Shown piece after piece: positions 18,707-26,832 of a DNA stretch of 64,000 nt. Under the pieces are notes generated by a model. It saw nothing but the letters and a program-made list of their open reading frames with translations, was not told where the DNA came from and searched no databases. The stretch covers positions 620,001-684,000 of the forward strand of contig NZ_LECU01000004.1 of assembly GCF_001027745.1 (NCBI RefSeq), given 5' to 3'. The position numbers and the translations under genes were made by a program. This stretch comes from Pedobacter sp. BMA. GTDB taxonomy: Bacteria > Bacteroidota > Bacteroidia > Sphingobacteriales > Sphingobacteriaceae. Every line of letters starts with the position of its first letter. The stretch's first letter is position 1.

Positions 18707-18775
18707 GATTTTTTTTGAAAAAAATCAGATCAAAAAACGGTCTGTAAAACGGCTAATTTTTCGCCTTTTTAGAGG

Positions 18776-19786
18776 CTATTTCATAGTAGAATTTCTGGCA
18801 ATGATCTTTGATTTCAGAACCACTTCATTTATGCGATTTTCCGCATCATGATTGTCCAGAATTCTGAAGAGCAGATTGGCAGCTTCCTCCCCTATTTCGG
18901 TAGCAGGTTGAGTGATAGTGGTGAGCGACGGATTCAACAGTGGCGCGATCTCCAGACTTGAGAAGCTGATCACCTTTAAATCGTGTGGGATTTTTATATT
19001 TAAATCATAACAGGCATAATAGGTAGCAAAGGCAAGGCGTTCAACAGAAGTAAAAACACCGTCAGGCTTCAAATCGATTAACGCCTGTTTTACTATGATA
19101 CTGTTTTCATCATAACTGTTGCTGCAATCAATAATCAAATGTTCTTCAAAAGCTATATGGTGCTTCGAGAGTGCATCAATATAGCCCTGCATCCTGGTTT
19201 TGCCAATAGACAAACTTTTGTTTACCACCATATAGGCAATTCGTTTACACCCCTGCTCAATTAGATGCTCAGTAGCTGAAAAACTACTTTCATAATCATT
19301 AGTAATCACTCGTGGGGTTTGGATATCTTCATAAATTCTATCAAAAAAGACTAACGGTAACCTTTTTATTCCGAATTTATTTAAATAGTTGTGATCATTG
19401 GCTTCACCCGATACCGACATCACAATACCATCGGCCCTTCCATTGTGCAAGTGGCGAATAAAGTTGACTTCCTTGGTATAATCATCGTCAGTTACGTAAA
19501 TCAAGATGTGGTAGCCCTTTTCCCTTGCTACACGCTCAATTCCATGTATAGCCTGTGAAAAGTAGTTGTTCGCCAACTCCGGTACAATCACCGCAATTGT
19601 TTTACTTTTCTGTTCCCTTAAGTTACTGGCATAATGGTTGGGTTGATAATTTAATTCCCTGGCTTTGGATAGAATAAGCTCTTTGGTAGCAACACTAATA
19701 TCACTGTTATCCCTAAAAGCACGCGAAATTGTAGAAGTAGATAAGTTTAATGCTTCAGCTAATTCTTTAATATTAATACTATCCAT
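18776..19786 (-). CDS. LacI-family transcriptional regulator of the starch/maltodextrin locus
   Basis: A 336-residue regulator with an N-terminal LacI helix-turn-helix (residues 4-50: IKELAEALNLSTSTISRAFR, hinge region RELNYQPNHYASNLR) and a periplasmic-binding-protein-like effector domain (about 58-330, starting KTIAVIVPELANNYFSQAIH). It lies upstream of susC on the same strand, 449 bp away. The intervening DNA carries two identical CG-centred palindromes that fit its expected site. Use of a LacI-type protein differs from the membrane-bound SusR of Bacteroides thetaiotaomicron. The effector, perhaps maltose or another maltodextrin product, and whether it represses or activates cannot be read from the sequence. 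Confidence 0.92.
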   Translation of the reverse strand: MDSINIKELAEALNLSTSTISRAFRDNSDISVATKELILSKARELNYQPNHYASNLREQKSKTIAVIVPELANNYFSQAIHGIERVAREKGYHILIYVTDDDYTKEVNFIRHLHNGRADGIVMSVSGEANDHNYLNKFGIKRLPLVFFDRIYEDIQTPRVITNDYESSFSATEHLIEQGCKRIAYMVVNKSLSIGKTRMQGYIDALSKHHIAFEEHLIIDCSNSYDENSIIVKQALIDLKPDGVFTSVERLAFATYYACYDLNIKIPHDLKVISFSSLEIAPLLNPSLTTITQPATEIGEEAANLLFRILDNHDAENRINEVVLKSKIIARNSTMK

Positions 19787-20133
19787 TGATGGCTGTAAAC
19801 CTTTTAAAACGTCGATTTGATGAGGTAAATATAAATGATAAAAATGCTAAATACGCCACAATATTTCACAAAACACTGACCAACAAAGCATTTAATAATA
19901 AATTAGATAAAAAGCAGGGTTAATTGACTATAATCAATGCTTTCTTGATGAGAAAATGTTTCAGTTGTAGATCATTTTTTAGATAATTGTAGAATAAGGC
20001 AAGCAGAAGTTTTTATTTGAATTACTCTTTTTTTTAAAACAAATACTCGAATATTGGTATTACTACTGTTGTAGTATCGATCCGGCTTATGTCAGCACAC
20101 AAACAAATGGTTTGATGGAAATAACTTTTACAA
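19787..20133. other. Intergenic region between lacI and the receiver gene
   Basis: This 347-bp AT-rich gap separates divergent genes, so it should hold both promoters. I see no full TAnnTTTG box. The only marked structure is a short dyad at 20061-20076 (TACTAC, four bases, GTAGTA), about 60 bp before the receiver start. I see no small gene in it. Confidence 0.4.
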
Positions 20134-20493
20134 ATGGGAACTAAGAAAATATTCATCGCCGACGACGATGAGGGTATAGTGGACGCAGTAACAATGATTT
20201 TGGAAGTGATGGGATACGACGTTAATTATACTTATGATGGCGGGTCAGTAATTGAGGCAGTGAAAAACAGACCAGATTTAATCCTTCTTGATATATGGAT
20301 GAGCGGGCACGACGGACGTGATATTTGCAAACAATTAAAAAGCGATCCAGAATTCAAAGACATTCCAATTTTAATGATTTCGGCAAGTAGGGATATACGG
20401 CAATCTGCCATGGACGCTGGTGCAAACGACTTTATGGAAAAACCTTTTGAAATGGATTCACTTTTAAATAAGGTTGAATTTCTGCTAAACTAA
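20134..20493 (+). CDS. Stand-alone CheY-like response regulator receiver
   Basis: A 119-residue single receiver domain with no output domain. The acidic pocket is in FIADDDEGIVDAV, the phosphoacceptor is Asp53 in DLILLDIWM, the conserved Ser is in ILMISASRD and the Lys is in FMEKPFEMDS. All key residues are present, so it should be phosphorylated. No histidine kinase is adjacent, and it faces away from lacI. Downstream to 20710 there are two short hairpins (AGGCAA...TTGCCT and CATAGG...CCTATG) that may end its transcript. Its kinase partner and output are unknown; such orphan receivers often act by protein contact. Confidence 0.9.
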   Translation: MGTKKIFIADDDEGIVDAVTMILEVMGYDVNYTYDGGSVIEAVKNRPDLILLDIWMSGHDGRDICKQLKSDPEFKDIPILMISASRDIRQSAMDAGANDFMEKPFEMDSLLNKVEFLLN

Positions 20494-20710
20494 GGCTATC
20501 GAAAAATTATACACTAAACATTAATCCTCAATAACTTCCTTGAAGAAAATTCTCTCAGGCAATTGCTTAACGCGAACTCAGTTGCCTCACATAGGCTTAA
20601 CCTATGGTTATTTAATTCCCCTTTAAAAAGTTTCAAGCAAATGATCACCTGTATCGCCAAGGTTTTTTGTTCCAAAAATCAAGAATAAATTCCGACATTT
20701 ATTCATTCAG

Positions 20711-21811
20711 ATGTCTGATCAACCAACTACAGTTTTAAGAAAAATCATTCATATCGATATGGATGCCTTTTACGCATCTGTAGAACAGCGCGATTTTCCG
20801 GAATACCGTGGAAAGCCTCTGGTTGTGGGAGGCAAACCTGATAGCCGGGGAGTTGTGGCTACAGCCAGCTATGAAGCCAGAATTTACGGAATAAGATCAG
20901 CCATGTCTTGTAGTAAGGCCTACCAGTTATGCCATACAGCAATTTTTGTATATCCACGTTTTGATGCCTATTCTGCTGTATCGAAGTCTATAAGAGAAAT
21001 TTTTAGCCGTTATACTGATCTCATTGAGCCCCTGTCATTGGATGAAGCCTACCTGGATGTTACAGAAGATAAATTGGGTATCGGTTCGGCTATCGATATC
21101 GCCAGGTCAATAAAAGATGCCATTAAAAATGAATTGAATTTAACTGCTTCTGCGGGTGTTTCCATTAATAAGTTTGTCGCGAAAGTGGCATCAGACATGA
21201 ATAAACCTGATGGTCTGACTTTCATTGGCCCCTCTAAAATCAAATCATTTATGGAAAAACTTCCTGTAGAAAAGTTTTTCGGTGTAGGCAAAGTTACCGC
21301 TGCAAAAATGAAAGCAATGCAAGTCAACACGGGGGCCGATCTTAAGAATTTAAGTCAGGAACAACTCATCGCACAGTTTGGCAAATCAGGGAAGTTCTAC
21401 TATCAGATTGTCCGGGGCATTGACGATAGGCCTGTCCGTGCACACCGCGAGACTAAATCGGTAGGCGCCGAAGATACGCTTGCCGAGGACACCAATGACG
21501 ACGCAGTAATGCATGATTTGCTGAGACAAATAAGCGAGACAGTAGCAAAGCGACTGGAAAAGTATAAGCTTAGCGGCAAAACGGTTACACTTAAAATAAA
21601 ATTTGAAGACTTTAAGCTCATCACCCGCAGCCGGTCTTTTGCTTTTTCTATTGATAAAGCCGAAGCAATATATATGGAAGCGATAAGACTTTTACAGGAG
21701 GCAGATCTTGGGTTTACAAAAGTAAGATTATTAGGAATCACACTTTCCAGGTTTCACGATGACGCACCGATGGAGAAGTCAGAAAGCAATCAATTGGAGT
21801 TTGACTTTTAA
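20711..21811 (+). CDS. dinB: DNA polymerase IV (Y-family translesion polymerase)
   Basis: A 366-residue Y-family polymerase that copies past DNA lesions with low fidelity. The palm carries Asp16 and Asp18 in IIHIDMDAFYASVEQRD and the metal ligands Asp111-Glu112 in LSLDEAYLDVTED. The finger motif YEARIYGIRSAMS, the thumb helix-hairpin-helix region (KFFGVGKVTAAKMKAM) and the little-finger domain (SVGAEDTLAED) follow in order. The C-terminus ends ESNQLEFDF, a good match to the beta-clamp-binding motif. Length is normal for the family. It stands alone, with a strong hairpin terminator just downstream shared with the convergent gene. Confidence 0.96.
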   Translation: MSDQPTTVLRKIIHIDMDAFYASVEQRDFPEYRGKPLVVGGKPDSRGVVATASYEARIYGIRSAMSCSKAYQLCHTAIFVYPRFDAYSAVSKSIREIFSRYTDLIEPLSLDEAYLDVTEDKLGIGSAIDIARSIKDAIKNELNLTASAGVSINKFVAKVASDMNKPDGLTFIGPSKIKSFMEKLPVEKFFGVGKVTAAKMKAMQVNTGADLKNLSQEQLIAQFGKSGKFYYQIVRGIDDRPVRAHRETKSVGAEDTLAEDTNDDAVMHDLLRQISETVAKRLEKYKLSGKTVTLKIKFEDFKLITRSRSFAFSIDKAEAIYMEAIRLLQEADLGFTKVRLLGITLSRFHDDAPMEKSESNQLEFDF

Positions 21812-21820
21812 AACAAGACT

Positions 21821-21851
21821 AAAAAAGCCCGCAAATCTGCGAGCCTTTTTA
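21821..21851. terminator. Bidirectional terminator between dinB and the glutaminase-like gene
   Basis: A 7-bp stem (on the minus strand GCTCGCA with TGCGGGC, loop GATT) is flanked by A-runs on one side and T-runs on the other. It therefore works as a hairpin plus T-tract on both strands and serves the two convergent genes. Confidence 0.75.
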
Positions 21852-21868
21852 GTTTTGACTATAGTTAT

Positions 21869-24343
21869 CTATTGGCCGTTCAATTTATCAGCAAACATTT
21901 TCATGTAAAAACCTCCTACAACACTTCTAGCTTTAAAATTATCGCGGATCCCGGTATTGGAATCATAAAAATCGTTCAGGGGAACTCGTGATTCAGTTTC
22001 AATGGCATGTTTGTAAACCGGATGTACCAGAGCTTCAAAATCTTCACGTGTTGGAGCAAAGGTAGCCGTCCATAAAATCCAGTCGTTTTTAGTATATGCT
22101 TTTCTGCTGTCCAGTGGAATCCCATATCGGTTTTGTTTCTTCAGGTAATAAGCTGTTTCGGTATTATAGATTTTCTGTGGAAACAAATTTAAGTTTAGTA
22201 CTTTATCCCAAACCAGGTTATACTTTTGGCTCCAGGTATTTTTATCATCAAAGGTAAGCGCATAATGATCTCCGGCTTCTGCCATTTCAATCCATTTTGG
22301 CACCATGCTTTCGGCGATAGCTCTATATTTTGTAGCTGTTTCCCTATAGCCCAGCGTTTCAGCCATTTGTGCATAACAGGCTATACCAACTATTGCCTTA
22401 ACTGATAAATTTGCATTTCTTGCGAGGTGCCCGGCGAAATCATCAGTACACAATTGTGTTTTAGGATCTAAGCCTTCTTTGGTTAAGTAGTCAACCCAGG
22501 TAGTGAGCGTTTTCCAATGTAGTTTCGCGTAATCAGCATTTCCCTGTGCTTTTGCAATAGCAGCAGTTAATATAATCATGTTACCGGATTCTTCTACCGG
22601 CATAGGCTCACCATAAGTCTGACCGTTTGCCAAAGGGTAAGTTCCTAAATCGTGAGCAGCCCATGGATGGGGATATTTTCCACTTTCACTAAAATAAAAA
22701 ATACCATTGAGCATGCCTTGTAACAAAGATGGATTGTAAATTAGATACAGAGGCGCAGACGGATAAGTTACATCAACCGTGTTAATAAAGCCACCACTAT
22801 TATTCTCTTTAGATAACCACAAAATTTCGCCCTGCTGGCTTTTTACCAAAGTATGAGCAGCAATACTCTGACGATAAGCTAAAACACATAAATCTGCATA
22901 TTCTTTACCACCAGATTTTAAAGCATCAGCATAAACAGACTTATTGAATGCCTCGCATTTAGCGATTACCGCTTTATATTGTACTGCAGCATCACTTAGT
23001 TGTCCTTCAATGGTTTCTTTACCCGAAGTGTTCCACCATGGTCTTAAGTTCTTATTGAAATACTGAACTGAATAAATTTCATCATATCCCAGCTCCACAA
23101 ATTTCTCCACTGCATTTTTCCCTACGTTACCAAAAGGAATAATGGTATTTAATGCCAGCATCTTCCCTTGTTTTGCTGTTGATGCCGCATTTCCCTTTCT
23201 AAAAGCATTAGCTGCATCTTTCTCGCTGGTTACAAATTGAATGCTTCCTGAGGTTTTTGGAGTTGCCACATAGAAGTAACCCCAGTCAATACGCATGTCA
23301 TCACTTGCTTTTTGTAAAACAGGTTGTTCTAAAGTTCCTGTTTTTAACACAGATAGATTAGCGGTCGCATATTTTGTTACGCTAACTTCCTGTGAGGGTC
23401 TATATACGGCGATATTAGATGAGGCACTTAGGTATGCTTTTACCTGGTGGGTTTTGCTGTCGTTAGCCTTAACCTGATAGGTAATATAGGACACAGGTCT
23501 TGCAAACAGTCCCAAATCATTCATTAAAAGCGGAGAAGTAAAAGTTAATTTCAAATCAACTTTACCACAGGTAAAGTTATAAATGGTTTGCGTGGCTTTC
23601 ACATCAACACTCTTTTGTTTAGCCAACTGAACTTTTTGCGCATCATCTTTCTCTTTATTCACCAAACCGAAGTCAAGATAACGTCCACCTGCAGTATTCA
23701 AAAGGTGGATAGCAATCACGTTCTGGCCTGCTTTTAATGCATTTTTACCACTATTGCTGAGTGCTATATATTGGAAGCTATTGGTCCATCCTTCCTTATC
23801 ATATACTTTTTTACCATTCAGGAAAACCTCAATATTATCATCGTGATTAATTTTCAGGAAAAGTTCGTTTATCGAAGCAGGATTTGCTAAAGTAAAATTC
23901 CTCCTTACCCAAATATCATGAGATTTCCATAATGTTTTAACATTCTTTTCATCATCACCTATAGGAGCAGAACCGGTTTTCCATCCGGTTGCAGAATAGC
24001 TAAATGCATTCCAATCCCCCTCGGGTTTATTTTCTGTGTATTTTACCTCATAACCTTTCTCGTCAGAAGTTTCTAATACCGTTTTATAGCTTGGTGTTTC
24101 TTTGCCTAAGAATCTGTAAATACTACCATCAACATTTATTAATCCCAATAAGGATTGGTCTGCACCAGTCCAGTGCGCTGTAGAAGAAGCGGTAAGTTCA
24201 TCTGTATTGGACCAGATACTAAAATAAGTGTTGTGTGTAATCAATGGATAGGAAGGCGCCTTTCGCTCCTGAGCATGGAGTAAACCGCTCAAAAAGACGC
24301 AGCCGATTATGCCTAATAATTTAAAAATTTTAATTCTATTCAT
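21869..24343 (-). CDS. Secreted glutaminase-like enzyme (DUF5127/DUF4965/DUF1793)
   Basis: A protein of about 824 residues with a signal peptide (MNRIKIFKLLGIIGCVFLSG, cleaved near HAQ) of the fungal/bacterial glutaminase A-like family. The N-terminal block begins RKAPSYPLITHNTYFSIWS. Residues about 95-225 look like an inserted jelly-roll module (NINHDD-type turns, FLNGKKVYD). The C-terminal half is helical and toroid-like, with SQQGEILWLSKENNSGGFIN, DVTYPSAPLYLIYNPSLL and HPWAAHDLGTYPLANGQTYG. The ORF can extend upstream through a TTG, but the ATG at 24343 fits the signal peptide. It ends a long one-directional locus, though a terminator-like hairpin separates it from the previous gene. True activity is unproven; related folds include glycoside hydrolases, so a sugar substrate is possible. 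Confidence 0.8.
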   Translation of the reverse strand: MNRIKIFKLLGIIGCVFLSGLLHAQERKAPSYPLITHNTYFSIWSNTDELTASSTAHWTGADQSLLGLINVDGSIYRFLGKETPSYKTVLETSDEKGYEVKYTENKPEGDWNAFSYSATGWKTGSAPIGDDEKNVKTLWKSHDIWVRRNFTLANPASINELFLKINHDDNIEVFLNGKKVYDKEGWTNSFQYIALSNSGKNALKAGQNVIAIHLLNTAGGRYLDFGLVNKEKDDAQKVQLAKQKSVDVKATQTIYNFTCGKVDLKLTFTSPLLMNDLGLFARPVSYITYQVKANDSKTHQVKAYLSASSNIAVYRPSQEVSVTKYATANLSVLKTGTLEQPVLQKASDDMRIDWGYFYVATPKTSGSIQFVTSEKDAANAFRKGNAASTAKQGKMLALNTIIPFGNVGKNAVEKFVELGYDEIYSVQYFNKNLRPWWNTSGKETIEGQLSDAAVQYKAVIAKCEAFNKSVYADALKSGGKEYADLCVLAYRQSIAAHTLVKSQQGEILWLSKENNSGGFINTVDVTYPSAPLYLIYNPSLLQGMLNGIFYFSESGKYPHPWAAHDLGTYPLANGQTYGEPMPVEESGNMIILTAAIAKAQGNADYAKLHWKTLTTWVDYLTKEGLDPKTQLCTDDFAGHLARNANLSVKAIVGIACYAQMAETLGYRETATKYRAIAESMVPKWIEMAEAGDHYALTFDDKNTWSQKYNLVWDKVLNLNLFPQKIYNTETAYYLKKQNRYGIPLDSRKAYTKNDWILWTATFAPTREDFEALVHPVYKHAIETESRVPLNDFYDSNTGIRDNFKARSVVGGFYMKMFADKLNGQ

Positions 24344-24380
24344 AATTGTGTGTGTGTTTTCGGTTAGAAAATAGAAGCAG

Positions 24381-24392
24381 TTAAACGTTTTA
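24381..24392. promoter_or_regulatory. CG-centred near-palindrome upstream of the glutaminase-like gene
   Basis: TTAAACGTTTTA lies 38 bp upstream of the ATG at 24343. The same 12-mer occurs inverted inside the first codons of the distal susC (42427-42438), and a one-base variant sits in that gene's predicted promoter. This may be a shared operator (inference). Confidence 0.35.
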
Positions 24393-24445
24393 CTAATGTA
24401 TAAAAATTTATCTGCTATCCATTGTAATTTCTGCTTGACATGCAA

Positions 24446-24476
24446 AAATACATGAGGTTTTATGCCCCATGTATTT
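24446..24476 (-). terminator. Terminator-like hairpin before the glutaminase-like gene
   Basis: On the minus strand a 12-bp stem (AAATACATGGGG with CCTCATGTATTT, one G-T wobble) has the loop CATAAAA and continues into further T residues. It lies in the 163-bp gap after the PKD-domain gene, far wider than the 11-39 bp gaps between most other genes of the locus. Confidence 0.6.
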
Positions 24477-24506
24477 CCAAACTTGCATGTAAAACCAGAG
24501 CGTTAA

Positions 24507-25352
24507 CTAGGGTTGTTTTTTATTAATGGTCCATTCCGATAGCTGAAATACCCTTGCAGATCTGGTCTGTTTAATGTAAAGACGGTAGAACTTATAGGCA
24601 ACATAGTTGTCAAAATGAAATAGTTTCGTTTGATTTCTGCTTGTTCCAGTATTTGTATTTTCCCAAGGGCAAGAAGTTACTGTATGTAAATCCCGATATT
24701 GAATACCATCCGTTGAACCCTGCAAAATCCAGTATTTAGGATCACGGTCTGCTGCATCATTACCTGAGGTTAATGTATAGGCTCCCACAACCTGCGGAGT
24801 TCTTAACTCAAATGTACATCGCTGAGTGCCATCGAATCCTGCTTGTAAAAATTTAGTTTTCGTATCACCATCCACTAGCTTCTTGGATCCCTCACCACTA
24901 TCCGGACCAGCCCCGGCCTCTAAATTTACTGAAAATATGCCTCCAATGGTCTGAATATAATTTTCTCCACAAATAGAATAGTTTATTGTTGGGTCAACCA
25001 CTGTAATATCGATTTCTTTAACAGCGGTATACCCTTGTCCGTTTCGGGCAGTTAAAACTACGTGATACTTCCCTGGAAACCGGTAAACATGCTTGGGTGA
25101 AACTTCAACTGATGTGCTGTCATCACCAAATTGCCATAGAAGCGATTTATAATTTTGCGGTGTTGCATTAAATTTAACTTCCAGGAACTTGGTGGGGTCT
25201 GGCAGGGCATAATCAAAAGCCACAACTGGTTTTGGTTCTTCAATCTCCTGAATAATTTCCACTGCCTCATCTTTTTTACATTTAACGGTTAACAACACAA
25301 TGAGCAGCAATAGCGAAAATACGCTGAACAATTTTTTTATATTATTTTTCAT
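24507..25352 (-). CDS. PKD-domain lipoprotein with C-terminal F5/8-type (discoidin-like) domain
   Basis: A lipoprotein of 281 residues. Cys25 in LLTVKCKKDEAVE is the lipidation site, and the acidic residues after it suit surface export. Residues about 45-130 are a PKD domain (LLWQFGDDSTSVEVSPKHVY, then YHVVLTARNGQGYTAVKEID). The C-terminal 140 residues resemble an F5/8 type C fold: KLVDGDTKTKF, YTLTSGNDAADRDPKYWILQ, and the ending RVFQLSEWTINK. That ending is shared with the fasciclin-domain lipoprotein at 36805-37914, so the two carry paralogous domains. A carbohydrate-binding surface role is inferred. The ATG at 25352 was preferred over an upstream TTG because it gives the normal signal. 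Confidence 0.8.
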   Translation of the reverse strand: MKNNIKKLFSVFSLLLLIVLLTVKCKKDEAVEIIQEIEEPKPVVAFDYALPDPTKFLEVKFNATPQNYKSLLWQFGDDSTSVEVSPKHVYRFPGKYHVVLTARNGQGYTAVKEIDITVVDPTINYSICGENYIQTIGGIFSVNLEAGAGPDSGEGSKKLVDGDTKTKFLQAGFDGTQRCTFELRTPQVVGAYTLTSGNDAADRDPKYWILQGSTDGIQYRDLHTVTSCPWENTNTGTSRNQTKLFHFDNYVAYKFYRLYIKQTRSARVFQLSEWTINKKQP

Positions 25353-25364
25353 ATCTGTCAATTT

Positions 25365-26804
25365 TTAAGGCGTAGGAAATAGTTGACTTTTTGGTATAAC
25401 ACGTTTGCTTAAAACATTGGGCACTTCAATTTCCAGGTAAGCTTGCTGACCACCGACATTTTCTCTGTGGTGAGCTTCTATCCTATATCTTTTGCCCCGT
25501 TCAAGAAATATGGTCCCTTTTCTGGTATCCTTATCCCATTGGGTAGTATAGTCGTTGACCAAAGCAACACCATTCACGTATAATCTCGAACCATCATCCC
25601 AGCGTGTTTGGTAAAAGGTATAGGTTCCACGAACCGGAGCCAGGAATTCGCCTGTCCATCTGCTTGCGAAGTTGTCGCGACTTAAAGAAACGTTTGCACT
25701 GTTCTTAACGCCATCAGGCCATCCATCGCCACTAAAGTTGATACTCTCATCGATTCTGGTGACGAAAGGCGCTCTTCCATCATCTGGATCTAACTGATAA
25801 TTGGTATAGTACTTTGCAATTAAACCGGTACCATTACCGGTGATATAAGAGTTGTTATCCAGATTCACACTGGGATCAACTACCACAATTATTTTGCTCT
25901 TAGTTGGGTGTATAACATGATTCGTAGATTGCTTGATACTTAGCGCAAAGGCAAACCTTTTGTTCGCACTAATGTTGGCATCGAAAACTGGCCATGGTAT
26001 AGATAAACGTACCGTTGCACTTGATGCTCCGGTTGCAAAACGCACTAAAGTGTCCAACGCAAAGTCACTTGCTGCAAGGTGAATCGAATTTGACGGAATG
26101 GTGCCTGCTCGAGCTAATGTAGCAATGGTGTCCACGTTGTCTTTAATACTGATATTAAAGGCACCGGTTGGTGTATTTTCTAAACTTACCACCAGCGGAA
26201 TAGTTACCCCTGCAGGACCGATAATATAATTTGACCCCTGTACAACATTGAAAACCCCACCACCGTTTAAAGTGAGGTAATGAATATCTGTTGCCTTAAG
26301 TAAATCAGCGGTATTAATAACAACCAATATCGTCGATTTTCCGGAAGCTATTTTATTTCCTTTTCCGGGCGCTGAAAGCTTTAAAGCAAATACAACTTTT
26401 TTACCAAAATATTTTTCAAGAGCGGCTCGTCTAACCGTAGCAATTCCTTCACCATTATCAGCTCCGTAAGCTACATTGATAACGTTCGGATATTCAACTG
26501 ACCCTGTAGGCATCAACACTGCATTGGTCAGGGTTCCGTTGTTGATTAACTGGGTTACCGTATCATTATTTAAAGTTAACCCCACCTGAAAGGCTTCTTC
26601 AGCGACACCAGATAATGATATTTTAAATGGAACCTTTACGAACTGGTTATCGATGCTCACATTACCTATAGAGATTCCTTCACCTGTAATACTTCTTGTT
26701 GCTGCATCAGGCTGTTTTAAATCCTCTATTTGAGATTCTTTACAGGAGTAGAATACCACCATGGTGGTGAATACTACCAAAACGGAGTATATAATTTTTT
26801 TCAT
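25365..26804 (-). CDS. Lipoprotein with DUF1735-type domains and C-terminal PA14 domain
   Basis: A surface lipoprotein of about 479 residues; Cys21 in VVFYSCKES is the lipidation site. Two similar beta-sandwich repeats of the BT_3987/DUF1735 type follow (first FQVGLTLNNDTVTQLINNGT, second FNISIKDNVDTIATLARAGT), each with a block ending in STILVVIN or SKIIVVVD. Residues about 315-475 form a PA14 domain: GTGLIAKYYTNYQL, FASRWTGEFLAPVRGTYTFY and DDGSRLYVNGVALVNDY, a fold that often binds sugars. It has no visible catalytic site. The 12-bp gap to the following gene and 28-bp gap before it place it firmly in the same operon. Confidence 0.82.
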   Translation of the reverse strand: MKKIIYSVLVVFTTMVVFYSCKESQIEDLKQPDAATRSITGEGISIGNVSIDNQFVKVPFKISLSGVAEEAFQVGLTLNNDTVTQLINNGTLTNAVLMPTGSVEYPNVINVAYGADNGEGIATVRRAALEKYFGKKVVFALKLSAPGKGNKIASGKSTILVVINTADLLKATDIHYLTLNGGGVFNVVQGSNYIIGPAGVTIPLVVSLENTPTGAFNISIKDNVDTIATLARAGTIPSNSIHLAASDFALDTLVRFATGASSATVRLSIPWPVFDANISANKRFAFALSIKQSTNHVIHPTKSKIIVVVDPSVNLDNNSYITGNGTGLIAKYYTNYQLDPDDGRAPFVTRIDESINFSGDGWPDGVKNSANVSLSRDNFASRWTGEFLAPVRGTYTFYQTRWDDGSRLYVNGVALVNDYTTQWDKDTRKGTIFLERGKRYRIEAHHRENVGGQQAYLEIEVPNVLSKRVIPKSQLFPTP

Positions 26805-26832
26805 TGTTGATATATTAATTATCAAATATTAC

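Larger units (their letters stand above)
18391..18748. repeat. 11-bp inverted repeat bracketing the susC control region
   Basis: TTTACAGACCG at 18391-18401 recurs as its exact reverse complement at 18738-18748. The arms lie outside the two 16-bp repeats and the two operators in the 449-bp gap between the lacI stop and the susC start. The gap also holds A-rich stretches, but I found no TAnnTTTG box convincing enough to mark the susC promoter. Confidence 0.5.

Noticed and set aside
20494..20710. Two small hairpins between the receiver gene and dinB as a possible riboswitch
   Set aside because: No known riboswitch consensus is visible; they are better read as transcript-end structures.
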